Part shown: piece by piece, positions 1 through 9,147 of the stretch
Position numbering within the stretch: the stretch's first letter is position 1
Layout: each line of letters begins with the position of its first letter
NCBI GenBank assembly: GCA_023957215.1
Contig: JAMLHH010000027.1
Span: forward strand, 1 to 39,733
DNA: 39,733 nucleotides
From: Chitinophagales bacterium
GTDB taxonomy: Bacteria; Bacteroidota; Bacteroidia; Chitinophagales; JADIYW01
Reading direction: 5' to 3'
The notes under the pieces: generated by a model
What the model saw: the letters and a program-made list of their open reading frames with translations, nothing else
What the model was told of the DNA's origin: nothing
Database searches by the model: none
Program-made: the position numbers and the translations under genes

Positions 1-268
1 TTTCAGCATATAAAATCCGAAAAAGGCATTCCGTTACTGTATTTTTGAGTTGTAAAGGAAAATTGTATCCTTAATGTTGCCGTTGCGATTATTGGGAATA
101 AGGTTGCGCATTTTTGTCTTTGCCATGATAATAGTCAGGTGAGATATTCATCTAAATCTGTAACCTTTTTATTCGATTTTTGTCTATAATCATATATACT
201 ATATAGATAATAAATTCGTTTATACTTTGATAATCATATTTTATTTGAATTACTAATAACTTATACTC
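1..268. other. Non-coding leader region, nothing recognised
   Basis: AT-rich stretch before the first promoter. A 15-codon open frame runs off the left edge on the plus strand (stop at 46-48) and a 31-codon ATG frame lies on the minus strand (126 down to 31). Neither resembles a family I know. No tRNA, hairpin terminator or repeat was seen. It may contain the tail of an upstream gene. Confidence 0.4.
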
Positions 269-299
269 TTGTTAATGAGATATAATAAAATTATCTTTG
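269..299 (+). promoter_or_regulatory. Bacteroidota-type promoter of the sigma factor gene
   Basis: A TTG (-33 type) at 269-271 is followed by a 20-base spacer and a perfect TAnnTTTG -7 box (TATCTTTG, 292-299). This matches the known Bacteroidota housekeeping promoter. The predicted transcript start leaves a leader of about 20 bases before the ATG at 327. Confidence 0.7.
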
Positions 300-326
300 C
301 AAACTATTTAAAGCTTTTCTGTTAAT

Positions 327-1196
327 ATGCGCCAGTTAAAAATAACTAAATCTATCACTAATAGGGAGAGTCAGTCTCTCGAAAAGTACTTACAAGAAAT
401 TGGTAAAGTCGATTTATTAACCCCGGATGAAGAAGTTGACTTAGCACAAAAAATAAAACAAGGAGACCAAAGAGCTCTGGAAGATTTGACAAAAGCCAAT
501 TTACGTTTTGTCGTTTCAGTTGCTAAACAATATCAAAATCAAGGACTTACTTTGAGTGACTTGATTAATGAAGGAAACCTGGGGCTCATCAAAGCGGCTC
601 AACGTTTTGATGAAACGAGAGGTTTTAAATTTATTTCCTATGCAGTTTGGTGGATACGTCAGTCTATTTTACAGGCTCTTGCAGAACAATCCCGTATAGT
701 AAGACTTCCACTTAATAAAGTGGGTTCACTCAATAAAATCAATAGAGCTTTTTCTCAATTGGAGCAAGAGTTTGAAAGAGAACCTTCAGCCGATGAATTG
801 GCAGATTTATTAGAAATCAACCCCGATGAAGTAGAAACTACGTTGAGTGTAGCGGCCAGACACGTATCGGTAGATGCCCCTTTCCAAGAAGGAGAAGAAA
901 ACTCATTGTTAGATGTTTTGGAAAATACCAATTTGCCAAAGACTGATTCAAAACTTGAGTATATGGAGTCTTTGAGAAAAGAAATAGACCGTTCGCTCAG
1001 CACTTTGACAGAAAGACAAAGCGAAGTGATCAAATACTATTTCGGTATAGGTATAGAACACCCGATGTCTTTGGAAGATATAGGTGAAAGATTTACTTTG
1101 ACAAGAGAGCGCGTCAGACAGATTAAAGATAAAGCTATCAACAAATTAAGAGCTACTTCAAGAAGTAAGTTGCTGAAAAACTACTTAGGAAACTAA
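327..1196 (+). CDS. rpoD: RNA polymerase primary sigma factor (sigma-70 family, short Bacteroidota form)
   Basis: This is the housekeeping sigma factor that directs RNA polymerase to TAnnTTTG promoters. The 289-residue protein begins directly with region 1.2 ([20 protein letters not shown]), without the acidic region 1.1 of proteobacterial RpoD. Region 2 carries the core-binding and melting helix with [20 protein letters not shown] near residues 100-120, region 3 follows, and region 4.2 has the -35-recognition helix-turn-helix ([20 protein letters not shown], about 256-275). The length fits the primary sigma of Bacteroidota. The 22-base gap to the GAPDH gene suggests cotranscription. Identification is secure from the sequence; the statement about promoter preference comes from family knowledge. 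Confidence 0.96.
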   Translation: MRQLKITKSITNRESQSLEKYLQEIGKVDLLTPDEEVDLAQKIKQGDQRALEDLTKANLRFVVSVAKQYQNQGLTLSDLINEGNLGLIKAAQRFDETRGFKFISYAVWWIRQSILQALAEQSRIVRLPLNKVGSLNKINRAFSQLEQEFEREPSADELADLLEINPDEVETTLSVAARHVSVDAPFQEGEENSLLDVLENTNLPKTDSKLEYMESLRKEIDRSLSTLTERQSEVIKYYFGIGIEHPMSLEDIGERFTLTRERVRQIKDKAINKLRATSRSKLLKNYLGN

Positions 1197-1218
1197 TTTC
1201 TTTTTAATTATATAAAAT

Positions 1219-2667
1219 ATGAATAAAGCAGATCAGGTAAATTCTGAATGGAGAGAGAAAGAAAAAGAAGCTCTCGAAATTATCCATTTAGCTGGAAAAT
1301 TATGGTTGGATTCTTCTGTGGAACTCATTATCTTTAGAAGACCGATTATAGATGCAAGAGCAAGTGAAATTATCAATCACCATGAATATGCTCGTAATTA
1401 TATCAATAAACCCTTAACTGTAAATTTATCTCTTAAAATTACACAAGCTATTGTCAAATTGGGAATAGCTCCATCCAGAATTGATATTGGTGTTTTGGGA
1501 AGAGAATGGTTGAAAGAAGGAGATACCTATCAAGATATTCATGACTTCGTCAGTAAAAGACTTGAAAGCTTTATAGGTGCGGAAAAGAGAGTTCTCCAAC
1601 CTAAGGATGTAATCTTGTACGGTTTTGGCAGAATAGGTAGATTAGCTGCCAGAATACTTATCAAACAAACCGGCAAAGGCGAGCAACTCAGATTAAGAGC
1701 CATTGTCACACGTTCTAATAGTGATAAAGACATCATTAAAAGGGCCTCATTGCTCAGAAAGGATTCTGTTCACGGTAAATTTAGAGGAACGGTGATAGAA
1801 GATCTTGAAAATAAGACACTTATCATCAACGGTCATACTGTTCACATGATAGCGGCTTCCGACCCTGTGAGTATCGACTATACGGAATATGATATCAACG
1901 ATGCTTTATTGATTGACAATACAGGCGTTTGGAGAGATGCAGAAGGATTGGGAAATCACCTCAAAGGAAAAGGGGTTTCTAAAGTATTGTTGACCGCGCC
2001 GGGTAAAGGCAGTATTCCAAATATTGTTTACGGTGTCAACCAAAAAACATTTGCTCCTGCTTCTACAGAGATATTTTCAGCCGCATCATGTACTACCAAT
2101 GCAATTTCTCCTGTTTTGGAAGTTATTAAAGATAAATTTGGTATAGAAGGCGGTCATATTGAGACTGTTCACTCATATACCAATGACCAAAATCTTTTGG
2201 ACAATTTTCACAAAAAATATAGAAGAGGCCGCTCGGCTCCTATCAACATGGTCATTACTGAAACAGGTGCTGCAAGTGCCATCAGCAAAGTGATGCCGGA
2301 GTTGTCAGGTAAGTTTACGGGTAATGCAGTCAGAGTACCCACTCCAAATGTATCTTTGGCAATTTTGAATGTCAGACTCTCTAAAGAAGTGGAAAGTGTA
2401 GAAGAAGTCAACAATGTTTTGAAAGATGCCGCTTCTTATGGCGATTTGGTAGAGCAAATTGATTATTCTACTTCTAACGAGTTGGTATCATCGGATTGTA
2501 TAGGAAATACCCATGCTTCAATTATAGATTCTAATGCTACATTATTGTCTCCTGATAAAAAAAATGTTGTTATCTACGCATGGTATGACAATGAATATGG
2601 TTATACTTGTCAAGTAATCAGATTGGCAAAATACTTGGCAGAAGTTCAAAGATTGACATATTACTAA
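1219..2667 (+). CDS. gap: Glyceraldehyde-3-phosphate dehydrogenase, long Bacteroidota form
   Basis: This enzyme catalyses NAD(P)-dependent oxidation and phosphorylation of glyceraldehyde-3-phosphate in glycolysis or gluconeogenesis. At 482 residues it is about 150 longer than classical GAPDH because of a helical N-terminal extension (about 1-128). The Rossmann motif GFGRIGR lies at 135-141. The active-site motif SCTTN has its catalytic cysteine at residue 291, and the C-terminal WYDNEYGY motif is present. The long form is widespread in Bacteroidota; what the extension does is not evident. It lies 22 bases behind the sigma factor gene and ends just before a strong terminator, so the two probably form a bicistronic unit. 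Coenzyme preference cannot be read from sequence alone. Confidence 0.93.
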   Translation: MNKADQVNSEWREKEKEALEIIHLAGKLWLDSSVELIIFRRPIIDARASEIINHHEYARNYINKPLTVNLSLKITQAIVKLGIAPSRIDIGVLGREWLKEGDTYQDIHDFVSKRLESFIGAEKRVLQPKDVILYGFGRIGRLAARILIKQTGKGEQLRLRAIVTRSNSDKDIIKRASLLRKDSVHGKFRGTVIEDLENKTLIINGHTVHMIAASDPVSIDYTEYDINDALLIDNTGVWRDAEGLGNHLKGKGVSKVLLTAPGKGSIPNIVYGVNQKTFAPASTEIFSAASCTTNAISPVLEVIKDKFGIEGGHIETVHSYTNDQNLLDNFHKKYRRGRSAPINMVITETGAASAISKVMPELSGKFTGNAVRVPTPNVSLAILNVRLSKEVESVEEVNNVLKDAASYGDLVEQIDYSTSNELVSSDCIGNTHASIIDSNATLLSPDKKNVVIYAWYDNEYGYTCQVIRLAKYLAEVQRLTYY

Positions 2668-2685
2668 ATCGAAATAAATTTGATA

Positions 2686-2722
2686 AAAAAATAAGCAACT
2701 CCGAATGGGTTGCTTATTTTTT
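2686..2722 (+). terminator. Strong intrinsic terminator behind gap
   Basis: A 14-bp perfect stem (2686-2699 pairing with 2709-2722) encloses a 9-base loop and has A-tracts and T-tracts on its two sides, so it could work in both directions. It ends the sigma factor/gap unit. Its right arm lies upstream of the true ffh ATG, which argues against a TTG start for ffh at 2710. Confidence 0.85.
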
Positions 2723-2748
2723 GTACTTTTACCACAAAACAAAAAGGA

Positions 2749-4068
2749 ATGTTTGAGAATTTACAGGACAAATTGGACTCCGCTTTTAAAAATCTGAAAG
2801 GTCAGGGTAAATTAACAGATTTAAACGTTGCCACTACCATCAAAGAAATCAGAAGAGCTCTGGTAGATGCGGACGTTAATTATAAAATAGCAAAAGATTT
2901 TACCGAAAAAATAAAAGACAAAGCATTAGGTGCGGATGTCATCAATGCAGTATCGCCCGGGCAGTTGATGGTCAAAATTGTTTCGGATGAGTTGACCGAA
3001 TTGATGGGAGGAACAGTCGAAGATATCAATATCAAAGGCAATCCTGCTATTATTTTGATTTCAGGTCTTCAAGGTTCCGGTAAAACGACATTCTCCGGTA
3101 AGCTTGCTAATTTTGTAAAAACCAAACTAAAAAGGACACCCTTGCTTGTAGCAGGTGACGTCTATCGACCGGCAGCCATCAACCAGCTCAAAGTATTGGG
3201 TGAGCAAATCGGAGTGGAAGTGTATAGTGAAGACGGTAATCTGAATCCTGTACAGATTGCACAGAATGCAGTTGCACACGCAAAGTCAAAGAGTCTGAGT
3301 GTGGTCATCGTGGATACCGCCGGACGTTTGGCCGTCGATGAGCAAATGATGGACGAAATTTCCAGAATCAAAACGACTATCCAACCACAAGAGACACTTT
3401 TTGTTGTGGACTCTATGACGGGACAGGATGCAGTCAACACCGCCAAAGCTTTCAATGATAAGATTAATTTTGATGGTGTAGTTCTTACCAAATTGGATGG
3501 TGATACCAGAGGTGGTGCAGCTCTTTCTATCAAATATACGGTCAACAAACCGATTAAATTTGTCAGTAGAGGTGAAAAGTTGGATACCCTTGATGTCTTT
3601 TATCCCGATAGAATGGCACAGCGTATTCTCGGAATGGGTGATATCGTTTCATTTGTAGAGAAAGCCCAAGAAAATTTTGATGCCAAAGAGGCTGCTAAAC
3701 TTCAAAAGAAGATTGCCAAAAATAAATTTGACTTCAATGACTTCCTTGCCCAGCTCAATCAAATCAGAAAAATGGGAAATATCAAAGATTTGTTAGGGAT
3801 GATTCCGGGCATGGGCAAAGCGATGAAAGATATAGATATTGATGAAGGTGCTTTCAAAAAGATAGAAGCTATGATATTTTCTATGACACCCGAGGAGAGG
3901 AGCAATCCTGATATTTTGAATGGAAACAGGAGAAAACGGATTGCTTTGGGAAGCGGAAGTGATATCAAAGATGTCAATCAATTTATCAAGCAGTTTGAAG
4001 AAATGAAAAAGACGATGAAGATGATGACGAAAATGGCCGGTAGCGGTAAAATGAAACTGCCATTTTAA
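2749..4068 (+). CDS. ffh: Signal recognition particle protein Ffh (SRP54 GTPase)
   Basis: Ffh binds SRP RNA and signal sequences and, with FtsY, targets nascent membrane proteins to the translocon. The 439-residue protein has an N-domain helix bundle (about 1-90), a G domain with P-loop GLQGSGKTT, DTAGRL and TKLDGD motifs, and a methionine-rich M domain at the C terminus (for example KKTMKMMTKMAGSGKMKLPF). I chose the ATG at 2749 (MFENLQDKL, preceded by AAAGGA) because an in-frame TTG at 2710 lies inside the preceding terminator. A possible -7 box, TACTTTTA, lies at 2724-2731 with no clear -33 element. The SRP RNA gene was not seen in this window. Confidence 0.96.
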   Translation: MFENLQDKLDSAFKNLKGQGKLTDLNVATTIKEIRRALVDADVNYKIAKDFTEKIKDKALGADVINAVSPGQLMVKIVSDELTELMGGTVEDINIKGNPAIILISGLQGSGKTTFSGKLANFVKTKLKRTPLLVAGDVYRPAAINQLKVLGEQIGVEVYSEDGNLNPVQIAQNAVAHAKSKSLSVVIVDTAGRLAVDEQMMDEISRIKTTIQPQETLFVVDSMTGQDAVNTAKAFNDKINFDGVVLTKLDGDTRGGAALSIKYTVNKPIKFVSRGEKLDTLDVFYPDRMAQRILGMGDIVSFVEKAQENFDAKEAAKLQKKIAKNKFDFNDFLAQLNQIRKMGNIKDLLGMIPGMGKAMKDIDIDEGAFKKIEAMIFSMTPEERSNPDILNGNRRKRIALGSGSDIKDVNQFIKQFEEMKKTMKMMTKMAGSGKMKLPF

Positions 4069-4189
4069 AGAATACTTTTGACAAAAAGGAGAGTCCAAAC
4101 CGGATGATTAAAAATACTCTTTTAAACGGAATAAATATTCATAACAAAAATACTTTTAGCGTTTTATCATTACAATTCGTATAAAATAA

Positions 4190-4197
4190 TAACTTTG
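4190..4197 (+). promoter_or_regulatory. -7 box of the TPR protein/ribH unit
   Basis: TAACTTTG matches TAnnTTTG exactly and ends 22 bases before the ATG at 4220. No clear -33 TTTG was found at the right distance, so support rests on the -7 box and its position alone. Confidence 0.5.
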
Positions 4198-4219
4198 CAC
4201 AAAATAAATTTGGCGGTAC

Positions 4220-4903
4220 ATGGCTAAAAAGATAAAAAGAGACAAGTTTTACGAAGCAGAACAAAAAATGGAAAGTTCTGTAAGAGACTTTTTTGAAAAG
4301 AACAGTACCATTATTATAGGTATTGTCGTAGCAGCACTCTTGTTGATAGGTATCGGTTACGGTTATAAGCAACTTATCATTGGTCCTAAAAATATCAAAG
4401 CACAGACTCAAATGCTCAAAGCCCAACAATATTTTGAAAAAGATTCTTTTAATCTTGCTTTAAACGGCGATGGAGTGGCTTTAGGTTTTAAAGATATTGT
4501 TTCGCAATTTGGTGGAACTTCTGCCGGTAAAGGGGCTCGCTTGTATGCCGGAATTTCAGCACTACATATCGGTCAATATCAAGAAGCTATCAAATATTTG
4601 GATGGTTTTAAAAGTGATGACAATTTGTTGAATGCCAGAAAATATGGTTTATTGGGTGATGCAAATGCCGAATTGGATAATATGAAAGCTGCTGCTGATT
4701 TTTACCAAAAAGCGGTAGATGCAAATCCTGCTAATCAAATATCTGCACCTTTTTATTTGTATAAACTTGCTAAAGTCCAAATCATCAATCAAGAAAACGA
4801 AAAGGCTAAGAAGAACTTACAAACGATTGTTGAGGAGTTTAGCAATGCCAATGAAGCTGCTGTTGCAGAAAAAGAATTAGGTAAATTGGAAGCAAATAGT
4901 TAA
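4220..4903 (+). CDS. Membrane-anchored tetratricopeptide repeat protein (YfgM-like)
   Basis: The function is not established. The 227-residue protein has a charged cytoplasmic N terminus (1-29), one transmembrane segment (about 30-49, rich in I, V, L and G), and a soluble part with TPR-like repeats, for example around GQYQEAIKYLDGF and AAADFYQKAVDANP. This topology resembles YfgM, a periplasmic TPR partner of the Sec translocon and chaperones. A TPR protein directly before ribH is, as far as I recall, a recurring arrangement in Bacteroidota. Its stop lies 8 bases before the ribH ATG, so the two are very likely cotranscribed. The role in riboflavin synthesis, if any, is unknown. I am confident of the fold, not of the function. 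Confidence 0.8.
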   Translation: MAKKIKRDKFYEAEQKMESSVRDFFEKNSTIIIGIVVAALLLIGIGYGYKQLIIGPKNIKAQTQMLKAQQYFEKDSFNLALNGDGVALGFKDIVSQFGGTSAGKGARLYAGISALHIGQYQEAIKYLDGFKSDDNLLNARKYGLLGDANAELDNMKAAADFYQKAVDANPANQISAPFYLYKLAKVQIINQENEKAKKNLQTIVEEFSNANEAAVAEKELGKLEANS

Positions 4904-4911
4904 TATTTAAA

Positions 4912-5388
4912 ATGGCTTCATCTCTACAAAACCTTTCAGATTATAATCCTACCACTGTTCCGTCGGGTAGAGGTAAGAAGTTTGGAATTGCTGTAGCCGA
5001 ATGGAATCAACATATCACGTTTGCCTTGAGAGATGCCTGTATCGATACTTTGATTGAAAACGGTGTCAAAAAAGAAGATATTATTGTCTATACTGTACCC
5101 GGGACCTTTGAATTACCATATATAGCGAAAAAATTAGCAAGGGATAATCATGTGGCTGCCGTGATTTGTATAGGTTGTGTTATCAAAGGTGAGACGACCC
5201 ATAACGATGTCATCAATCATTCAGTGGCTCATGCACTTCAAGATTTGAATATCAGTATGGATATCCCTTTTGTATTTGGAGTATTGACACCCAATACGGA
5301 ACAGCAGGCAATAGATAGAGCCGGCGGTCAGTTTGGTAACAAAGGTGTGGAAGCAGCTGTGACAGCTTTGAAGATGGCAGTATTGTAA
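4912..5388 (+). CDS. ribH: 6,7-dimethyl-8-ribityllumazine synthase
   Basis: This enzyme performs the penultimate step of riboflavin synthesis, condensing 5-amino-6-ribitylamino-uracil with 3,4-dihydroxy-2-butanone 4-phosphate. At 158 residues it has the usual length. Visible signatures are the substrate-binding AEWN loop (29-32), GTFELP (64-69), KGETTHNDVI with the catalytic histidine at 97, and PFVFGVLTP followed by a basic/glycine segment (DRAGG) that contributes to phosphate binding. It is second in a unit with the TPR protein. No other rib genes and no FMN riboswitch are visible nearby. Confidence 0.95.
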   Translation: MASSLQNLSDYNPTTVPSGRGKKFGIAVAEWNQHITFALRDACIDTLIENGVKKEDIIVYTVPGTFELPYIAKKLARDNHVAAVICIGCVIKGETTHNDVINHSVAHALQDLNISMDIPFVFGVLTPNTEQQAIDRAGGQFGNKGVEAAVTALKMAVL

Positions 5389-5457
5389 TCTTCGTTTTTC
5401 AATATTTATCTTTCATAATTATATTTTGTTGTAAATTCATCATGACAAAATAGATTT

Positions 5458-6678
5458 GTGTCACTTTATAAAGACTTTTTACAAAAATCGGCTTGGCTGT
5501 TTTCGGGACTGTTTATTGCGCAGGCAATCAATTTTCTCTTTGCATTGGTTTTACCGCGCATCTACAATCCGAGTCAGTTTGCCGTCTTTGGACTCTTTTT
5601 ATCTACTACGCTCATTTTATTTGAAGTCAATAGTTTTAGGTTGGATCAGGCATTGATGCTTCCCAAAACGGATGAAGAAAGTATTTACATCTATCGAAAA
5701 GCTGTTTTGTTTTCGACACTGCTTGCTGTCGTGATAGCTTTTGCATGGTGGGCATATTATAGCAGTCTTTATTATGAGTCGAAATATTATCAATTGGTTT
5801 ATCTGCCTGTGAGTATTTTTTTGCAAGGCATTATACAGCCATCAGTTACTTTTAGTAATAAAAAAGAAAAGTATTCGCTGATCAATACTGCACGTGTTTT
5901 ACAAGCTTTAGTGATGGGAACTGTCAGTTGTCTTCCTTTTTTTCTTCACAACCAAAAAATCTATCTGATAGAAGGTTTTGTTGCCGGTCAAATAATGGCT
6001 GTGGTAATTTATAGTAAATTGACTTTTAGCAATTTGAAAAAAGTGATGCCCCAAAATACTTATAGTATAAGACCCTACCAACAGTTTCCCAAGTATGGAA
6101 CTTGGTCTTCACTTTTTAATACAATATCAAGAAACTCGGTGGTCTATGTATTGAATTATTTCTTTTCACCTTTTACAGTCGGTATTTATACTTTCACAAA
6201 TAGAGTGGTGCAAGCTCCTTTAAATTTGGTAGCCGGTGCGATGGGACAAGCATTTTTTAGAGATGCCAGCCAGCATGAATCTGAAGAGCAAAAGACTTTG
6301 ACAAATTATGTACAGAAAATCTTAATGCAATTGGCAGTTTTGCCGGTTGTGATACTTTTGTTTTTCGGGCCGGATTTGTTTCAACTTGTTTTTGGTAGTG
6401 AATGGCGTGAAGCAGGTTTGGTGGCAAGATATTTATCGGTGTGGTACGGAGTGGGTCTTGTGGTTACTCCTTTGAGTACTATGATAGATATTAAGAAAAA
6501 ACTGAAGTGGGAGCTGGGTTATAATATTGTATATGCCATTGTTAGGATAAGTATTCTGCTTTTATTCAGTTATTGGGGTGATTTTAAATTGACGATGATA
6601 GCATTTTGTATTGTCAGTGTGATATTCAATCTTTATCTTCTCATCTTTGTGAGACAAATTGTTTTCCATGAAAATTGA
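5458..6678 (+). CDS. Polysaccharide biosynthesis flippase (Wzx-like, MOP superfamily)
   Basis: This is a likely inner-membrane flippase for lipid-linked oligosaccharide. The 406 residues are mostly hydrophobic with about 11-12 potential membrane segments, beginning with the family-typical FLQKSAWLFSGLFIAQAINF and VLPRIYNPSQFAVFGLF. The second half has a conserved-looking GTWSSLFNTISRNSVVYVLN segment. The start is taken as GTG at 5458, because the first ATG would remove the first two membrane segments. A TAGATTTG box (5451-5458) overlaps that start, with TTTG at 5425-5428; either it is coincidental or the transcript start lies inside the gene. The 3' end overlaps the next gene by 11 bases, implying translational coupling. 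Its substrate is unknown. Confidence 0.8.
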   Translation: MSLYKDFLQKSAWLFSGLFIAQAINFLFALVLPRIYNPSQFAVFGLFLSTTLILFEVNSFRLDQALMLPKTDEESIYIYRKAVLFSTLLAVVIAFAWWAYYSSLYYESKYYQLVYLPVSIFLQGIIQPSVTFSNKKEKYSLINTARVLQALVMGTVSCLPFFLHNQKIYLIEGFVAGQIMAVVIYSKLTFSNLKKVMPQNTYSIRPYQQFPKYGTWSSLFNTISRNSVVYVLNYFFSPFTVGIYTFTNRVVQAPLNLVAGAMGQAFFRDASQHESEEQKTLTNYVQKILMQLAVLPVVILLFFGPDLFQLVFGSEWREAGLVARYLSVWYGVGLVVTPLSTMIDIKKKLKWELGYNIVYAIVRISILLLFSYWGDFKLTMIAFCIVSVIFNLYLLIFVRQIVFHEN

Positions 6679-8161
6679 GTTACAATTAGCTTATAGAGGA
6701 AAGTTTAAATGGACTTTTAAGCATCGGATTTATTTCATCGGATATGCTTTTGATCATGAAGGTAAGTTGTATAGAAGTGCAGAAGATTTTAGTAGTGAAA
6801 CAGAAATAGATATTTTCATCCACCAACTCAAGGGTGCTTTTGCCATTATTTATGCAGACAGGCAACAAGTTTTGGCTTACACGGATACGATAGCTTCATT
6901 TCCATTATTTTATAGGATAAAAGGCGATACGATAGCTTTGAGTGATACTCCGAATCCGGAAGATAAGGTGATAGATTTTCAAAATTCCGATTATACAAAG
7001 ATATTTTGTACCCAATCAGATGAGACACTTTTGAAAGATTGGAAAAGTATTCTCGCAGGACAAGTATTGATTGTCAACCATGATACGGATGAGGTAAGAA
7101 TTGAAAGATATTTCAAACATTATTCGGAAGAAAAACACCCGTCGGATAAAAATACGGAAGATGTATTTGTACAAATCGTAGATAATTGGGCCAGACAAAT
7201 GATTCAATTTGCGGATGGAAGAGCGATATGGATTCCTCTTTCGGGTGGCTATGATTCAAGATTGTTATTGAGTACGCTGGTGAAAAACGAAGCTCCCAAT
7301 CTGCATGCTTATACCTATGGTTTGAAAAAAAGCAAGGAGGTTGTCAACGCTTATGATGTGGTTAAGGAATTGAAAGTAGATTGGCATTTTATACCATATA
7401 CAAAAGAGGCTTTTCAATATTTTTTTACAGATATTTGGACAGAATATGCCCGATACAACCATCATTATCAGTCTGTACCACATGAACAAGATTTCTTCGC
7501 ACTTTTGGCACTCAAAAATCAGGGACTTTTAAAAGAAGAATTTGTGGTAGTCCCCGGATTTAGTGGAGATGTCCCGACGGGTAGTTATTTTAAAAACTTC
7601 GATATGCATCCGCATACTTATATCCCGGAAGAATATGGTGTTGAAGCCAAAGGTTTAGTAGATTATATTGCACCTTGGGATGCTTTCCAACAATGGATTT
7701 GTGAAAATAGATTGAGCAAGTTTATTGTCAACTGCGTCAGACTTTTTGAATATTTTGGTGCTTACTGGATGTTGCCTATGTGGCACAGAGATTTTCTGTC
7801 TCTATTTTATGAATTAGAGTTGAAAGATAAATACGACCAAAGATTTTATATAAAAAGTATTTTTAAATATTATTTCCAACCGCAGAATATTGATTTTTTG
7901 AAACATCAATTGGATACGGCTCATGCTAATATGACTTTTAGAGAATTGATGAAAAGAGCATTGCCGGATACTTTGGTGAAAACTATACAAAAACGTACAG
8001 CTCGATCTCTTGTCGCTGATCCATGTAATCTGACGACTCTCTACGATATGCTCTATCGTCAGATGCAGGAGGAGAATTTGAACTTGCCGGAAAAAGATTT
8101 TAACTTCAATCGATTGCATGCGATTTATACTTTGGAGAGACTGAAAAACAATTTTCAATGA
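6668..8161 (+). CDS. Asparagine synthase-like amidotransferase without N-terminal cysteine
   Basis: The C-terminal half is an ATP-pyrophosphatase domain of the asparagine synthase family. Its PP-loop SGGYDS is at residues 192-197, followed by RLLLSTLV, and a later WMLPMWHRDFLSLFYEL segment is typical of the family. The N-terminal third keeps glutaminase-like features (LKGAFAIIYAD and a following SFPLFY), but the protein starts Met-Lys-Ile-Glu, so the Cys2 nucleophile needed to release ammonia from glutamine is missing. The start is ATG 6668, 11 bases inside the flippase gene. Such enzymes in glycan clusters may amidate or aminoacylate sugar acids; here that is inference from the coupled flippase. 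Length is 497 residues. It may use free ammonia or a partner, or a substrate other than aspartate. Confidence 0.78.
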   Translation: MKIELQLAYRGKFKWTFKHRIYFIGYAFDHEGKLYRSAEDFSSETEIDIFIHQLKGAFAIIYADRQQVLAYTDTIASFPLFYRIKGDTIALSDTPNPEDKVIDFQNSDYTKIFCTQSDETLLKDWKSILAGQVLIVNHDTDEVRIERYFKHYSEEKHPSDKNTEDVFVQIVDNWARQMIQFADGRAIWIPLSGGYDSRLLLSTLVKNEAPNLHAYTYGLKKSKEVVNAYDVVKELKVDWHFIPYTKEAFQYFFTDIWTEYARYNHHYQSVPHEQDFFALLALKNQGLLKEEFVVVPGFSGDVPTGSYFKNFDMHPHTYIPEEYGVEAKGLVDYIAPWDAFQQWICENRLSKFIVNCVRLFEYFGAYWMLPMWHRDFLSLFYELELKDKYDQRFYIKSIFKYYFQPQNIDFLKHQLDTAHANMTFRELMKRALPDTLVKTIQKRTARSLVADPCNLTTLYDMLYRQMQEENLNLPEKDFNFNRLHAIYTLERLKNNFQ

Positions 8162-8222
8162 AGGAGTTTTAATGATAAACTTAGTTTAAAAAAACTTTGT
8201 GATATAAAAACTACTTTTGTGC

Positions 8223-9143
8223 GTGCTTCATCAGTCACTACCTTTCTTGCTTTTTTGTCTCGGTTTGGGTTTTGCAATGCAAAAATGGAATTTATTTCCA
8301 AGCATTACCTTTCGGAAAGTCAATAAAGTCATCATCAATTTGACTATACCTGCCATTACTTTGGCAAAGATCAGTCAATTAGAAATGGAATACCAATATT
8401 TAGTTCCTACCATTTCCGGCTGGCTACTTTTTATTTTGGGGGCTATCTTTTTTGCTTTACTTGCACCTGTATTTAAGTGGGATAAAAAAACTTGGGCTGC
8501 ACTGACGATTGGTTGCGGATTAGGCAATACTTCTTTTGTAGGATATCCGGTGACAGAGCTTATGTTTGGAAGTGAAGGCTTGAAGTATGCAATATTTGTA
8601 GATCAACCCGGAACTTTTGCTTGTCTTTCTACTTTGGGAATTGCGGTGGCTGCTTATGGAAGCAGTCAAAAGTTGACGGTTCAGAGCATGTTGTGGAAGC
8701 TACTCACGTTTCCTGCTTTCCCTTGTTTTATTATTGCATTGTTGATACCATCGGCATATTTCAGATTGCATCTATTGAATGGAGTTACATTGTTAGAAAT
8801 TTTCGATTATATCGGCGGGTGGACTAATCCGCTTGCTTTCTTATCTATAGGTATGCAGTTTACATTTAGTTTTATGAATGTAGGCAAAAGTCAATTTATG
8901 TGGGGGCTAATTTTTAAGATGGCATTAGCACCTGTACTGTTTCTGTTAACTTTTCGTTTGTTAGGTTGGGAAGGGATGTTGTATGATGTTACAGTTTTAG
9001 AATTGGCAATGCCGCCTATGATTACTGCTTCTATCATTGCGATGGAATATAATTTACGTCCCAAACTTTCTTTAGCTTTGGTCAATTATGGAATGCCATT
9101 GTCGGCTATTACTTTGTATTTGTGGAGCAAGGTGTTGATGTAA
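8223..9143 (+). CDS. AEC family transporter (auxin efflux carrier/malonate permease-like)
   Basis: This is a membrane carrier of about 306 residues with roughly ten hydrophobic segments. It begins with the family-typical LPFLLFCLGLGFAMQKWNLFP and has helix-breaking NLTIPAI and GNTSFVGYPV motifs in the first half and LELAMPPMITASI in the second. AEC transporters move organic anions such as malate or malonate; the substrate here cannot be told. The start is uncertain: GTG 8223 keeps the first membrane segment, TTG 8217 is an alternative, and the first ATG (8277) would truncate that segment. A TACTTTTG -7-like box (8212-8219) touches the start, suggesting a nearly leaderless transcript. The gene is convergent with mnmE. 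Confidence 0.82.
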   Translation: MLHQSLPFLLFCLGLGFAMQKWNLFPSITFRKVNKVIINLTIPAITLAKISQLEMEYQYLVPTISGWLLFILGAIFFALLAPVFKWDKKTWAALTIGCGLGNTSFVGYPVTELMFGSEGLKYAIFVDQPGTFACLSTLGIAVAAYGSSQKLTVQSMLWKLLTFPAFPCFIIALLIPSAYFRLHLLNGVTLLEIFDYIGGWTNPLAFLSIGMQFTFSFMNVGKSQFMWGLIFKMALAPVLFLLTFRLLGWEGMLYDVTVLELAMPPMITASIIAMEYNLRPKLSLALVNYGMPLSAITLYLWSKVLM

Positions 9144-9147
9144 ATAT

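Noticed and set aside
31..126. 31-codon frame on the minus strand at the left edge
   Set aside because: Too short, with no recognisable similarity or ribosome binding site, so it cannot be separated from chance.
2710..2748. Upstream TTG start giving ffh 13 extra residues
   Set aside because: It lies within the right arm of the preceding terminator, and Ffh proteins start at MFENLQDKL-like sequence.
3162..3548. 128-codon antisense frame inside ffh
   Set aside because: It lies opposite the conserved GTPase domain, and its composition (many Ser, Thr and Leu) is that of a shadow frame.
8621..8827. Second frame inside the AEC transporter gene
   Set aside because: Overlaps conserved membrane segments of the real gene and has no similarity of its own.
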